This document shows, piece by piece, positions 8,234 to 17,188 of a DNA stretch of 37,383 nucleotides. The stretch's first letter is position 1, and every line of letters begins with the position of its first letter. The notes under the pieces are model-generated. The model had not been told where the DNA came from and searched no databases. It worked only from the letters and a program-made list of their open reading frames with translations. Origin of the DNA: Deltaproteobacteria bacterium (GTDB lineage: Bacteria > Desulfobacterota > Desulfarculia > Adiutricales > Adiutricaceae); NCBI GenBank assembly GCA_031265205.1, contig JAISCZ010000058.1, positions 1 through 37,383 of the forward strand, written 5' to 3'. The position numbers were made by a program, and so were the translations under genes.

Positions 8234-9547
8234 ATGACCGACTCCCCGCGGCCCCTCGCGCGCGACGCCGCCCCCGCGCTGACGGGTCCCCCCGTCCGTC
8301 TCCTCCACACCGCCGACTGGCATCTTGGCAAAACTTTGGCCAAAAGCAAAAGGCGCGCGGAGGAACACCAAAAATTTCTGGATTGGCTCGCGCTGGCCCT
8401 CGCGGAGCGGGAGATCGACGTTCTTTTGGTGGCGGGGGATATCTTTGACTCCGCCGCCCCCAGCGCCCAATCCCAGGAGCTCTACTTCGATTTTTTGGAA
8501 AAAGCGAGCCAAACCCGCTGCCAGCACGTCGTGGTCACCTCCGGCAACCACGACTCCAGCGCCCTCATGCGGGCGCCCGCGCGGATCCTCAAGCGCCTGA
8601 ACGTCCACGTGAGCGCGGACGCGGCGGAATCCTTGGACGATGAAATCCTCGCCCTCAATCTCGACGGGCGCCCGGGCCTCGTCGTCGCGGCCGCGCCCTT
8701 TTTAAGGGACCGCTGGGTCAAGGCCCCGGAGGGCGACGAAAGCCTCGCGGCCCGCGACTTGAGCCTCGCCCGGGGAACCCGGGAACGCTACCTGAAGATG
8801 GCCGCGCTGGCGCGGCGGCGGCTGGAGGACTTGGGCGACTTAAGCCTTCCCACGGTCGCCATGGGGCACTTTTTCGCGAGCGGGGGAACGGTCAGCGAGG
8901 GCGAGGAGGTCCGGGAACTCTACGTGGGTTCCCTGGCCCGGGTGGATGTCTCCGCCTTCGCCTCCGCGTTCGATTACGTGGCCCTAGGTCACCTCCACAA
9001 CGGCCAAAACGTCGGCTCCCCCTTCGTCCGCTACGCGGGGTCCCCGCTCCCCATGAGCTTCAAGGAGGCCGGCCGTCCCAAGAGCGCGACGCTGGTAACT
9101 TTGGGCGGCGGCTGGCGGGAAACCGCCGCCTTGGATATCCCCGTCTTCCAGCGTCTCGCGCGCCTCCGGGGGGACCTGGCGACCGTCGCGCGGGAACTCG
9201 CGGCCCTCCGCGACCAAAATAGCGACGCTTGGGTGGAGATCGTCTGCGAGGGGGAGCCCCTTTTAGAGGATCCCCGCGCGCGCTTTGAGAAAATCGTCGC
9301 GGGCGGGCGCGTCGAGATCCTCTCCGTCGCCCAAGAGAGTCCCGCCGCCCTTTCCTTTGAGGGGACGGACGCAAAAAACGATCTCCAGGAATTTACGGAA
9401 GAGGAAGTTTTCAAAGCCCTCTTGCGGGACCGCGCCGTGCCCGAGAGCGAATGGGAGGAGCTCGTCGGCGTTTTCCGGGAAGTCCTCCAGGAAATCCGCG
9501 CGGAAAAGGCCGAGGCCGCGCCCCTCCTGGACCCGCCCCGCCGCTAG
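8234..9547 (+). CDS. sbcD: Exonuclease subunit SbcD (Mre11-like nuclease)
   Basis: 437 aa from the ATG at 8234; a TTG 21 codons upstream has no better ribosome site, while GAGG at 8220-8223 supports 8234. SbcD is the Mn-dependent nuclease of the SbcCD complex, which trims double-strand ends and cleaves hairpins. All calcineurin-like phosphoesterase motifs are present in order: HTADWHLGK (D28, H30), AGDIFD, SGNHDS, MGHFF and ALGHLH. The C-terminal part is the capping domain. The gene is followed after 32 nt by sbcC, the usual arrangement. N-terminal Pro/Arg-rich residues before the first motif are slightly longer than typical. Confidence 0.96.
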   Translation: MTDSPRPLARDAAPALTGPPVRLLHTADWHLGKTLAKSKRRAEEHQKFLDWLALALAEREIDVLLVAGDIFDSAAPSAQSQELYFDFLEKASQTRCQHVVVTSGNHDSSALMRAPARILKRLNVHVSADAAESLDDEILALNLDGRPGLVVAAAPFLRDRWVKAPEGDESLAARDLSLARGTRERYLKMAALARRRLEDLGDLSLPTVAMGHFFASGGTVSEGEEVRELYVGSLARVDVSAFASAFDYVALGHLHNGQNVGSPFVRYAGSPLPMSFKEAGRPKSATLVTLGGGWRETAALDIPVFQRLARLRGDLATVARELAALRDQNSDAWVEIVCEGEPLLEDPRARFEKIVAGGRVEILSVAQESPAALSFEGTDAKNDLQEFTEEEVFKALLRDRAVPESEWEELVGVFREVLQEIRAEKAEAAPLLDPPRR

Positions 9548-9579
9548 GGCGACCCATTTTATTAATGAAGGCTTGACCC

Positions 9580-12500
9580 ATGCGTTTTTTAAAGCTGCGG
9601 ATGCGGAACCTCAATTCCCTCGTGGGCGGCTGGGAAATTGATTTTACCGACCCGGCCTACGTTTCCGACCGCCTTTTTCTCATTTCCGGGCCCACGGGCT
9701 CGGGCAAAACCACCATTTTGGACGCGATATGCCTCGCCCTCTACGCCGAGACGCCCCGTTTGGGCGGGATTAACCCCAACTCCGAGCCGATTATGTCCCG
9801 TGGGCGCTGGGACTGCCAAAGCGAGCTGTGGCTGGAAACGCAAAAGGGCCGCTACCTTTTCCGCTACGAGCAGAAACGCGCCCGCCGGGACCCCAACGGC
9901 GCCGTGACGGTCTTTCGCGCGATCGTGGAATTGGCGGACTCGGGCGAGGGGACCATCGTCTCCACGGAAAAAAGCAAGATCTCCAAGATCGCCGCGGAAC
10001 TGACGGGCCTCACTTTTTCCCAATTCACCAAGTCCGCGCTCCTCGCCCAAAACGGCTTTTCCGCCTTTCTGGCGGCCAAGGAGGAAGAGCAGGACCGTAT
10101 TTTAGAGCGCCTCACCGACTCCGCCATCTACAGCGAACTCAGCCAGCGGGCGCATCAGAAAGCCAAAGCGGAAAAGGACAAGCTGGATCTCCTCACGCGC
10201 GAGCTGGCGACCCTCCGCGTCCTCTCCCCGGAGGAAACGGAGACCTTGGAGGCGCGCGAGCGGGAGCTCGCGTTGGAAGAAAGCGCGCGCGCGGCGGAAC
10301 TCCAAGAGATAGCCCGCCAAAGGGCGTGGCTCGCTCAAATCGCGACCCTGCGGCGGGAGCTGGCGGAGTGGAACTCTCTTTTGGAGGCCTGGGCCCGCGA
10401 AAGCCAAGACTTTGCCCCCGCTCTCGCGCGCCTGGAGCGGGCCGCGCGGGCCCAGGAACTGGAGGCCCCGGCGAGCGGCTATTTCCGTCTCCTGGAAGAC
10501 GAGCGCTCTCTCGCCGCCTCCCTCGCCCTCTACCGCGAAAGCCTCCCGCGCCTCGCGGCCGAGCTGGCCGCCCGGGAAAAGGAAGGGGAGGAAAAAAGCC
10601 GGGAAAGGGAACTCGCCCTCGCGGACGAGGCCCAAAAACTGCCCCTCTTCGCCGCGACCCGCCAACTGGACGGGCAAATTATGGCTCAAGAGGCCCTGGC
10701 GCGCGCGCGCGCCGCCGCGCGCGCCGAGATCGCGCTCCGCCAAGAGTCCCTGGAGCGCGAGAGCGCGGCTCAAAGCCTCCTCCAGCGCGACAACGGGAGC
10801 GCCCTCGCGGAGAACGCCCGCGAGCTCGCGGACAGGCGCCAGGACGAGTCCCTCCTCACGGAATACGCCGGGCTCAACCGTCTCGTCCAGGAAACGGAAG
10901 AAATCCGCGCCCTCCAGGGCCCCGGGGCCCTGGCGCGCGCGAGCGCCGCGGAGGAGCTTTCCCGCGCCCGCGCCGCGCGTCTCCTCCAAGAGGAGGCGCG
11001 CGACCGGGCGGCGGCCGAAGGCGAGCTCTTAAGCCAAAACCTTCAAAACGCCGAGGCGGAATTGGCCGCGCTCGTCCGCGCGGGCGGCGACGCGGAGGAA
11101 ACTCGCGCGGCGGCCGCGCGCGCCGCCGCGACCCAAAGCGCCCTCGCGGCCTTAAGCGAGCTGGCCCGCCAACGCGAGGACGCGGAAAAAAAGCGGGCCG
11201 CCGCGGAGGGGCGGGCCCGGGAGGCCCAAAGGGAGCGCGAGGCCAACCTGGCCCTCCTGCGGGACGCGCGGGAAAAGGAAGCCCTCCACGAAAAGAACGC
11301 CGAGCTTTTAGAGGCCAACCGCGCGCTCGCCCAAAAAGTGGCCTCCCTCGCCCAGGAGCGCTCGCGCCTAAGGCCCGGGCTTCCCTGCCCCCTCTGCGGC
11401 GCCTTGGAGCACCCCTACGCCGCGGTCGCCCCGGCGGTCCCTGGCCCTCAGGACGGGGAGGAGATCGCGCTGGCCAAACGCGAACTGAAAAAAGGGCGGG
11501 AACTTATTGAAAAGCTCGCGCGCCTTGACGCTTCCCTCGCGAGCGCGGAAACGCTCTCCCGCGCGGAGGCGGGCCGCCTCGCGGAAGAGCTGGCCGCGCT
11601 CCTTCCCCGCCTCTGGGAACAAAGCGAGCTTTGGGGCGCGCCCGCGCCCACGGACCCCCTCTTCGGCGAGGCCCTCGCGCGGGCCCGCGCGGAGGCCCAA
11701 AGGGAAGAGGAGGCGCTCGGGCGGCGCTTGGAGCTCCTCGCCCTCCGGGAAGGCGAGACGCGTCGGCTCGTCGCCGCGGAAACCGCGCTTAAGGCCAAGC
11801 GCGCGCTGGCGGACGCCGAATTGCTCAAGAGCCTCCACCTGGAAGAGAATCTGACCCGGGACTTAGAGCGCCTGGAAGCCGAGGGCCGCGAGCTTTCCCT
11901 GAAGGCGGGCGCCAAGGAAGCGGGGCTCTTGGCCTTTCTGGCCCCCTTCTACCTCGGGGAGAGTTCCCTCGCCGACCTCCCCGCCCTCCTCCGGGAGCTC
12001 GGCGCGCGCCGGGATAAATATCAGAGCCTGCGGGAGGCGCGCGTCGCGGCGGAAAAACTCGCCGCCGAGCTCGCCGCTTCCCTCGCGGGCCTGGAGAGCC
12101 AGCGGGCCGCGACGGCCCGGGAGTTGGCGGCGCGGGAAGCGGAAACGCGCGAGAGCGCGGACGCCTTAGCCGCTCTCAGGGAAAAAAGGCGCTCTATCTT
12201 CGGCGATTTGGATCCCGAGCGGGAGGCCCTCCGCGCGCGCGCGGCCCTTGAGGCCTTGAGCCAGGCCTTGGAAGCCCTTCAAAAAGAGAGCGCGGACCTC
12301 GCGCGCCGGCACGCGGGGGAAAAATCCCTCGCGGAGGACCTCCAGAAACGCCTGGCCGCCTTAGAGAGCGCGCGTCCCCAACAAGAGGCGCGCTTCCAAG
12401 AGCTTATCGCGCGCGCCGGCTTCGCGGACGCCGCGGATTTAAAGGCCGCCGCCCTCCCCGCGGAGGAGCGGGAAGAGCTGCGCCGCCGCCGCGACGCCCT

Positions 12501-13275
12501 CCAGGAGAAGGAAACGGCTCTCCGCTCGGTCGCGGTCGCCAAGGCGCGGGCCTTGGCCCGAGAAGAGGCTTTAGCCCTGACGGAAGCCTCCCCGGAAAGC
12601 TTAAGCGCCCGCGCCGGGGACGGCGAGTCCCGCCTCAAGGCCCTCCGGGAAGAGGCCGGGGCTCTCGCCGAGAAAAAGCGCGAAAACGCGCGGCGCGCCC
12701 TTTCCCAACGGGAGACGCTCGCCCAAGCCGATCGCCAGCGGGAGCGCCACGCGCGCCTCGAGCGCCTCAACGCGCTTATCGGCTCGAGCGGCGGCAAGGT
12801 TTTCAGCGCCTACGCCCAGTCCCTCACCTTTAAGCGCCTCCTCGCCCGGGCGAACCAGCAGCTCCAAAAAATTTCCGGTCGCTATACGCTCCGCCGGGAG
12901 CCGAAGGACAAAAAAGAAACGGAATTCGCCGTCGTCGACCATTATCAGGGGGGCGCCGTCCGCAGCGCCCGCTCCCTCTCCGGCGGTGAGACCTTCATCG
13001 CGAGCCTCGCCTTGGCTTTGGGCCTGGCGAGCCTCGCCAGCGAAAAGGTCAAGGTGGAGACCCTCTTCCTCGACGAGGGTTTCGGGACCCTCGACGAGGA
13101 GGCCTTGGACGTCGCCCTGTCCGCCTTGGGCGAACTCCGCTCGCGGGACAAGACCATCGGCCTCATTTCCCACGTCCAGGCCATCGGGGAACGAATCTCC
13201 GCCCAAATCCGCGTGACCCCCATCCGGGACGGCCGCAGCGCCCTCTCCGGCCCGGGGTGTCGGGCCCTCCCCTAG
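9580..13275 (+). CDS. sbcC: Exonuclease subunit SbcC (Rad50-like SMC ATPase)
   Basis: 1231 aa, longer than the roughly 1050 aa of E. coli SbcC because of extended coiled coils. The N-terminal ATPase half starts MRFLKLRMRNLNSL and has Walker A GPTGSGKTTILDAI (residues 37-50). A long Ala/Glu/Arg/Leu coiled coil is interrupted near the middle by the zinc-hook motif CPLC (C603 and C606). The C-terminal half carries the ABC signature SLSGGE (about 1133) and Walker B TLFLDEGFGTLD (about 1164). It partners SbcD; ATP hydrolysis drives access of the nuclease to DNA ends and the hook dimerises two complexes. It is co-directional with sbcD and umuC. Confidence 0.96.
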   Translation: MRFLKLRMRNLNSLVGGWEIDFTDPAYVSDRLFLISGPTGSGKTTILDAICLALYAETPRLGGINPNSEPIMSRGRWDCQSELWLETQKGRYLFRYEQKRARRDPNGAVTVFRAIVELADSGEGTIVSTEKSKISKIAAELTGLTFSQFTKSALLAQNGFSAFLAAKEEEQDRILERLTDSAIYSELSQRAHQKAKAEKDKLDLLTRELATLRVLSPEETETLEARERELALEESARAAELQEIARQRAWLAQIATLRRELAEWNSLLEAWARESQDFAPALARLERAARAQELEAPASGYFRLLEDERSLAASLALYRESLPRLAAELAAREKEGEEKSRERELALADEAQKLPLFAATRQLDGQIMAQEALARARAAARAEIALRQESLERESAAQSLLQRDNGSALAENARELADRRQDESLLTEYAGLNRLVQETEEIRALQGPGALARASAAEELSRARAARLLQEEARDRAAAEGELLSQNLQNAEAELAALVRAGGDAEETRAAAARAAATQSALAALSELARQREDAEKKRAAAEGRAREAQREREANLALLRDAREKEALHEKNAELLEANRALAQKVASLAQERSRLRPGLPCPLCGALEHPYAAVAPAVPGPQDGEEIALAKRELKKGRELIEKLARLDASLASAETLSRAEAGRLAEELAALLPRLWEQSELWGAPAPTDPLFGEALARARAEAQREEEALGRRLELLALREGETRRLVAAETALKAKRALADAELLKSLHLEENLTRDLERLEAEGRELSLKAGAKEAGLLAFLAPFYLGESSLADLPALLRELGARRDKYQSLREARVAAEKLAAELAASLAGLESQRAATARELAAREAETRESADALAALREKRRSIFGDLDPEREALRARAALEALSQALEALQKESADLARRHAGEKSLAEDLQKRLAALESARPQQEARFQELIARAGFADAADLKAAALPAEEREELRRRRDALQEKETALRSVAVAKARALAREEALALTEASPESLSARAGDGESRLKALREEAGALAEKKRENARRALSQRETLAQADRQRERHARLERLNALIGSSGGKVFSAYAQSLTFKRLLARANQQLQKISGRYTLRREPKDKKETEFAVVDHYQGGAVRSARSLSGGETFIASLALALGLASLASEKVKVETLFLDEGFGTLDEEALDVALSALGELRSRDKTIGLISHVQAIGERISAQIRVTPIRDGRSALSGPGCRALP

Positions 13276-13379
13276 CCCCATTTAGGGCGTTTCCCCAGGG
13301 CGGCCCCCTTGGGGCGCTTGCGCGGCGACCCCTTTGGGCGCCATCATGGTCTTTTGCCCCTCCCCCCGGGATAAGAGCC

Positions 13380-14717
13380 ATGCCCCCCTCCCCTAGCCGC
13401 CTCTCCCCACCGCGCGTTCCCCCGAGCCCCCCGCCGGCGCTCTGGGCTTTGCAGGACTGCTCCTGCTTCTACTGTTCCTGCGAGCGGCTCTTTCGGCCGG
13501 ACTTAAGGGACAAGCCCGTGGTCGCGCTTTCCAACAACGACGGGCGCGTGATAGCCATCACCCCGGAGGCTAAAGAGTTGGGTTTCCGGCGGGGCGACGT
13601 CTATTTTAAGCGCGAAAAAGACTTCCGCGCGGCCGGGGTGGCCGTTTTTTCCTCCAATTACGCCCTCTACGGGGACATCTCGCGCCGGGTCGCGCGCGCG
13701 ATGGAAAGCGTGGTTCCGGAAGTCTACCCCTATTCCATCGACGAGGCTTTTATCCCCTTTGACCGCGCCATGGCCGCGCGCGCCGAGGAAATCGGCTGGG
13801 CCCTCCACGACCGCGTCGCCAAATGGGTGGGCGCGCCCACGCGCGTGGGGATTGGGCCCACCCGGACGCTCGCCAAGCTGGCCAACCATTGGTCCAAAAA
13901 GATCTCCCGGGTCCTGGCCTTGGAGCTGGGCTCCCCGCTCCTCGAAGAGCTTTTAGCGAAGACGGCCTTAAGCGACGTCTGGGGAATCGGCCGCCGCCAG
14001 GCGGAGAAACTGCGCCAGCGGGGACTGAGCGACGCCCGCGATTTAAGGGATTTGGACCCCTCCGTCGCCCGCGCGCTTTTAACCGTCGTCGGGGAAAGAA
14101 CGGTCATGGAGTTGCGGGGCCACCAATGCGTCGTGGGCGATCTGAGCCCCGTTCCCCGCCAATCCATGGTCAGCTCCCGCAGTCTCGGGACGCGGGTCCA
14201 CGACGAGGAGACCCTGGCGCAGGCCCTCTGCGCGCGCGTGACCAGCGCGGCCCAAAGGCTCCGGGCGGAGGGCCTCCTGGCCCTGGGCCTCTCCGTTTTT
14301 ATTGAGACGGGAAACTACGCGGAAAATCCCTTCCACGCTGGGGCCACGGTCACGTTGCCCTCCCCCACGAATTCCACGCTGGCGCTCTTCAAGGCCGCCC
14401 GCGCCGCCCTCGCGACCGCCTTCAAGCCCGGCCACGCCTACCGTAAAGTGGGAATCGCGCTCCACGAGCTCGCGTCGGAGGAAGAAAGCCTCCAGTCGAA
14501 CCCCCTTTTCGCCATAGGCGCGGAAAACGACCCGCCCGCCGTCTCCGCGCCCCTCATGGGGGCCTTGGACCGCATTAACCGCAAACACGGCGCGGGCGCC
14601 ATCCGCGTCTCCAGCGGGGGCCCGCGCGAGCCTTACTGGGCCACGCGCGCCACGCGGCTTTCCCCCGTTTCCACCACGGCCTGGGATCTTTTGCCCGTGG
14701 CGCGCGCGCGCGGCTAA
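13380..14717 (+). CDS. umuC: UmuC-type Y-family translesion DNA polymerase (Pol V catalytic subunit)
   Basis: 445 aa from the ATG at 13380; an open extension of 41 codons upstream overlaps the end of sbcC and is low complexity. The Y-family catalytic acids are present: D26 in ALQDCSCFYCSCE and D121/E122 in YSIDEAF. Other UmuC blocks are RPDLRDKPVVALSNNDGR, FSSNYALYGD, GIGPTRTLAKLANHWSKK and the helix-hairpin-helix region SDVWGIGRRQAEKLRQRG, then a little-finger domain and the UmuC-type C-terminal tail. The first motif is unusual: Cys at 27, 29, 32 and 34, where E. coli UmuC has DVNAFYASCE with one Cys. It lies 104 nt after sbcC. Its partner umuD is 2.5 kb away on the opposite strand. Confidence 0.93.
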   Translation: MPPSPSRLSPPRVPPSPPPALWALQDCSCFYCSCERLFRPDLRDKPVVALSNNDGRVIAITPEAKELGFRRGDVYFKREKDFRAAGVAVFSSNYALYGDISRRVARAMESVVPEVYPYSIDEAFIPFDRAMAARAEEIGWALHDRVAKWVGAPTRVGIGPTRTLAKLANHWSKKISRVLALELGSPLLEELLAKTALSDVWGIGRRQAEKLRQRGLSDARDLRDLDPSVARALLTVVGERTVMELRGHQCVVGDLSPVPRQSMVSSRSLGTRVHDEETLAQALCARVTSAAQRLRAEGLLALGLSVFIETGNYAENPFHAGATVTLPSPTNSTLALFKAARAALATAFKPGHAYRKVGIALHELASEEESLQSNPLFAIGAENDPPAVSAPLMGALDRINRKHGAGAIRVSSGGPREPYWATRATRLSPVSTTAWDLLPVARARG

Positions 14718-14736
14718 AAAGGGGGCGGCCCCAAAT

Positions 14737-15834
14737 TCAGTCGCGGACCGCGCGGGCTATCGCCACGGCTTTGTAAGGAAGATGCCTGACCAGCCGTATG
14801 GGCGCGCCGCGACTTTCGGCCAGCTGGAGCGGGCGCTCCAGTTCCGGATCTTTCAGGTCGCGGACGAGCGCGAGCGCGACGGAGCCTTCCAGGAGGGCCC
14901 GCGCGGTCTCGCAGACCCCCGGCAGAATAAGGCGGCGGTCCGCGACGCCGTATTTAGCCAACGCGCTTCGGGAAAAATCCCGCCAGATCCGCGCGGCCCG
15001 CGCCCTTTGCGCCCGCCGCTCCTGGAGGTGGAAAAAATTCCGGGGAATGCGGCGCCGGTTATGGGTCGTCCGCCAAAACCACATTATTTTATCCATGAGC
15101 CATAAAGTAAGGTCGTGGCCCGCGAGGCTTGGGAAATAATGGCACTCGTGGAAGGCGCGCGGCCCGCCGCTTTCCGCGGGCGCCCCGATGGGGCCAATCA
15201 GCCCGGACGCGTAGGCGCCGAAAAGAACGGGCGGCATCAGGTAGTCGCGCGCGCCGGGCGTCAGGGCCGGCGCGCCCAGCGGATTGGACAGGACGGCGAG
15301 CTTGGGATTGAGGCGGACTCCCGTTTCTCGGTTGAAGGCCAAAACGGCTTGGGTAAAGCCGCGCGCGCGGGCCTCGTCCCCGATCCAAGCGTCGACGAAG
15401 ACGATCTCCTCGGGAAGATGGCTCTCCAGGACGCGCGCGAGGGCGGCGCGGTCAAGGCCGAGGGAAGGCACGTAGGAAATGGAATAGTGGCAGACCTCCC
15501 GCCGGTAACGCTCCCGAAAAATCCGGGTCAGGGCCACCCCGACGGGAGTCCCGGCGCGGGCGAGGGAGACCAAAGCCAGTCTGTCGCTCCGGCGGTATTC
15601 GACGATAGCCGCGAGGGCGGCCAGGTCGGCGGCCATCGCGCTCAGGCCGCGGCGCAAAACCCGCTCCAAGAGTTCCTCGCGCGCCAAATCGGGCAAGGGT
15701 TCCGGGAGGGAGGGGGCCGCCGCGGGCCGCGGCGACTCCGCGCGGGTGACCCTCAGAAGAAAGGTCACGTCGTTGGGAAAGTAACTTCCGCTGAAAGGGG
15801 GAGTCTCCGCTCCCCCCAAGGGGTTCTCGTCCAA
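14737..15834 (-). CDS. StiP-like tellurite-cluster protein (PRTase_1 / PELOTA_1 domains)
   Basis: 365 aa starting at TTG 15834, chosen because GAGGAG at 15842-15847 precedes it by 7 nt. The N-terminus FSGSYFPNDVTFLL and the block LALVSLARAGTPVGVALTRI belong to the phosphoribosyltransferase-like domain found in tellurium-resistance (ter) clusters, annotated as cysteine protease StiP or PRTase_1. HYSISYVPSLGLD and IVFVDAWIGDEAR follow in family order. The C-terminal part (RDLKDPELERPL, then IRLVRHLPYKAVAIARAV) fits the small PELOTA-type RNA-binding domain. It follows the TerD-family gene by 58 nt and is probably co-transcribed. The biochemical activity of this family is not settled; predictions link it to a ter-associated nucleotide or RNA pathway. 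Confidence 0.8.
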   Translation of the reverse strand: MDENPLGGAETPPFSGSYFPNDVTFLLRVTRAESPRPAAAPSLPEPLPDLAREELLERVLRRGLSAMAADLAALAAIVEYRRSDRLALVSLARAGTPVGVALTRIFRERYRREVCHYSISYVPSLGLDRAALARVLESHLPEEIVFVDAWIGDEARARGFTQAVLAFNRETGVRLNPKLAVLSNPLGAPALTPGARDYLMPPVLFGAYASGLIGPIGAPAESGGPRAFHECHYFPSLAGHDLTLWLMDKIMWFWRTTHNRRRIPRNFFHLQERRAQRARAARIWRDFSRSALAKYGVADRRLILPGVCETARALLEGSVALALVRDLKDPELERPLQLAESRGAPIRLVRHLPYKAVAIARAVRD

Positions 15835-15892
15835 AAAATAACTCCTCGCGCCTCGCGCGTTCCCTTTGGCGGCCGCGAGGGGCGGCCTCGTC

Positions 15893-16480
15893 CTAAAGCA
15901 GGCGCAGAATATTCGGCGCGAGGTCCAGGATAGTCTTGCCTTGGGCCGGCTCGCCGATGGCGCTCATTTTCCACTCGCCCTGGTGGCGGTAAATCTTGGC
16001 CATAATCATGGCCGTGTAGGCGCCGCCGCCCGTGAGGGTGTAACGGGCGAGCTCCTTGTTGTTCCGGGCGTCCACGATGCGGCAAAAGGCGTTGTCGATG
16101 GCGTTGAAGGTCTGCCCCTGATAGCTCGTGATCGCGAAAATAATGTCCTTGACGCTCGGGGCGACCTTGTCGAGCCACACGATAATCTGCTCGTCGTCGC
16201 CCTCGCCCTCGCCGGTTAAATTGTCGCCGGTGTGGACGACGGTTCCGTCCTTGGTTTTCAGGTTGCCGAAAAAAACCACGTCCACGAATTTTTTGTTTTC
16301 GTCAAAAAGGACGCAGGAGGCGTCCAAATCAATTTCCGTTTTCTGGGAAAAAAGAAAGGAAAAAAAGCCCTTCTTTTTTTGCGCCGGATCCCATCCTAAC
16401 CCCATAACGACCTTGGAGAGGCCGCCGCCGGACTCCTTTTCCAGGGATATTTTCTGACCTTTGACCAGTGAAATCGCCAT
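15893..16480 (-). CDS. TerD/TerZ-family stress-response calcium-binding protein
   Basis: 195 aa, normal TerD-family length. TerD proteins are cytoplasmic, bind Ca2+ through an acidic loop and belong to tellurite, phage and chemical stress operons. The N-terminus MAISLVKGQKISLEKESGG is typical, as are VMGLGWDP, the acidic loop GDNLTGEGEGDDEQI and the C-terminal block [18 protein letters not shown]. The end (GKTILDLAPNILRLL) is less like TerD than TerZ/TerX, so I leave the symbol blank. The first ATG gives the family N-terminus exactly. It is upstream of the StiP-like gene and downstream of a truncated terD, suggesting a once larger ter operon. Confidence 0.9.
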   Translation of the reverse strand: MAISLVKGQKISLEKESGGGLSKVVMGLGWDPAQKKKGFFSFLFSQKTEIDLDASCVLFDENKKFVDVVFFGNLKTKDGTVVHTGDNLTGEGEGDDEQIIVWLDKVAPSVKDIIFAITSYQGQTFNAIDNAFCRIVDARNNKELARYTLTGGGAYTAMIMAKIYRHQGEWKMSAIGEPAQGKTILDLAPNILRLL

Positions 16481-16611
16481 CGTGACCGTCTTTCTCTTCC
16501 CCCTGGCGGGGAAAACCGTTAAAGCGCGCGGAGGCTAGAAGCGCGCCGCGCTACCCTTAAAGCCTCGCGGAAAAAAGGGGCTTAAAGGGATCCGGGAGCG
16601 CCCTGGGGGGG

Positions 16612-16737
16612 CTAGACATTGACCCCAAAGCCGCGCGCCAGCGCGCCGAGCCCGCCGCCGTAGCCCTGGCCGACGGCCTTGAATTTCCACTCGCCCTGGT
16701 GGCGGTAGATTTCCCCGAAAACCATGGCCGTCTCGGC
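16612..16737 (-). pseudogene. terD: C-terminal stub of a second terD
   Basis: The last 41 codons plus stop of a canonical TerD are present: [20 protein letters not shown], then [19 protein letters not shown] and TAG. Homology stops abruptly at about 16737; upstream sequence no longer encodes the acidic-loop region, so roughly the first 150 codons were deleted or displaced. The stub is a better match to classical TerD than the intact neighbour. It has no start site of its own. Confidence 0.85.
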
Positions 16738-17188
16738 GGCCGGGGCTTCCGGAGGGCGGGACTGAGGAAGCGTCCCGCCGCGGGTCTTGAACCTGTAAAC
16801 AACGTAGTGGGCTGGTTACCGCTTTCCCTGGTCAACCAGGGCTTGAATTTTTCAGCTCAAGCCCCGCCGCCTTGGCGGGGGGTAGTTGACTGTTAACGCC
16901 TTTCTTCGAAAAAGAGCCAAAAGTCCCACGATGGCGTTAATTATAGCCCATCTTCCGGAAAAAACAATTCATTTCGCCCCCGGCGCCCCACGCGGGGGCG
17001 CCCGGAGGCCGCGCCTGAGGCGGCCCCTTCCGCCGGCGCGCCTGGAGCGCGCGAGAAACGCGAAGGTCGCGCGAGCGCGTTAAATATCCTTTTAGCCAAG
17101 CGGAAAAAATTTTAGTTTTAATTCTTTCGCGAGCTTCGTTTTTGACGGGTTAAGCGCGCGCGAGGCCATTAGGGGGCTGGCGGGCCGC
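16738..17188. other. Intergenic stretch replacing the 5' part of the terD stub
   Basis: No gene recognised. It holds a strong hairpin, CCCCGCC (16862-16868) with GGCGGGG (16874-16880), and other short GC-rich dyads. Composition turns AT-rich near 17090-17150, just downstream of umuD on the minus strand. Confidence 0.5.

Noticed and set aside
10102..10989. Minus-strand 295-codon frame opposite sbcC
   Set aside because: Antisense shadow of the coiled-coil segment, without motif or ribosome site.
9828..11510. A 560-codon plus-strand frame inside sbcC
   Set aside because: Gly/Arg/Pro-rich shadow of the GC-rich sbcC frame; SbcC motifs lie in the other frame.
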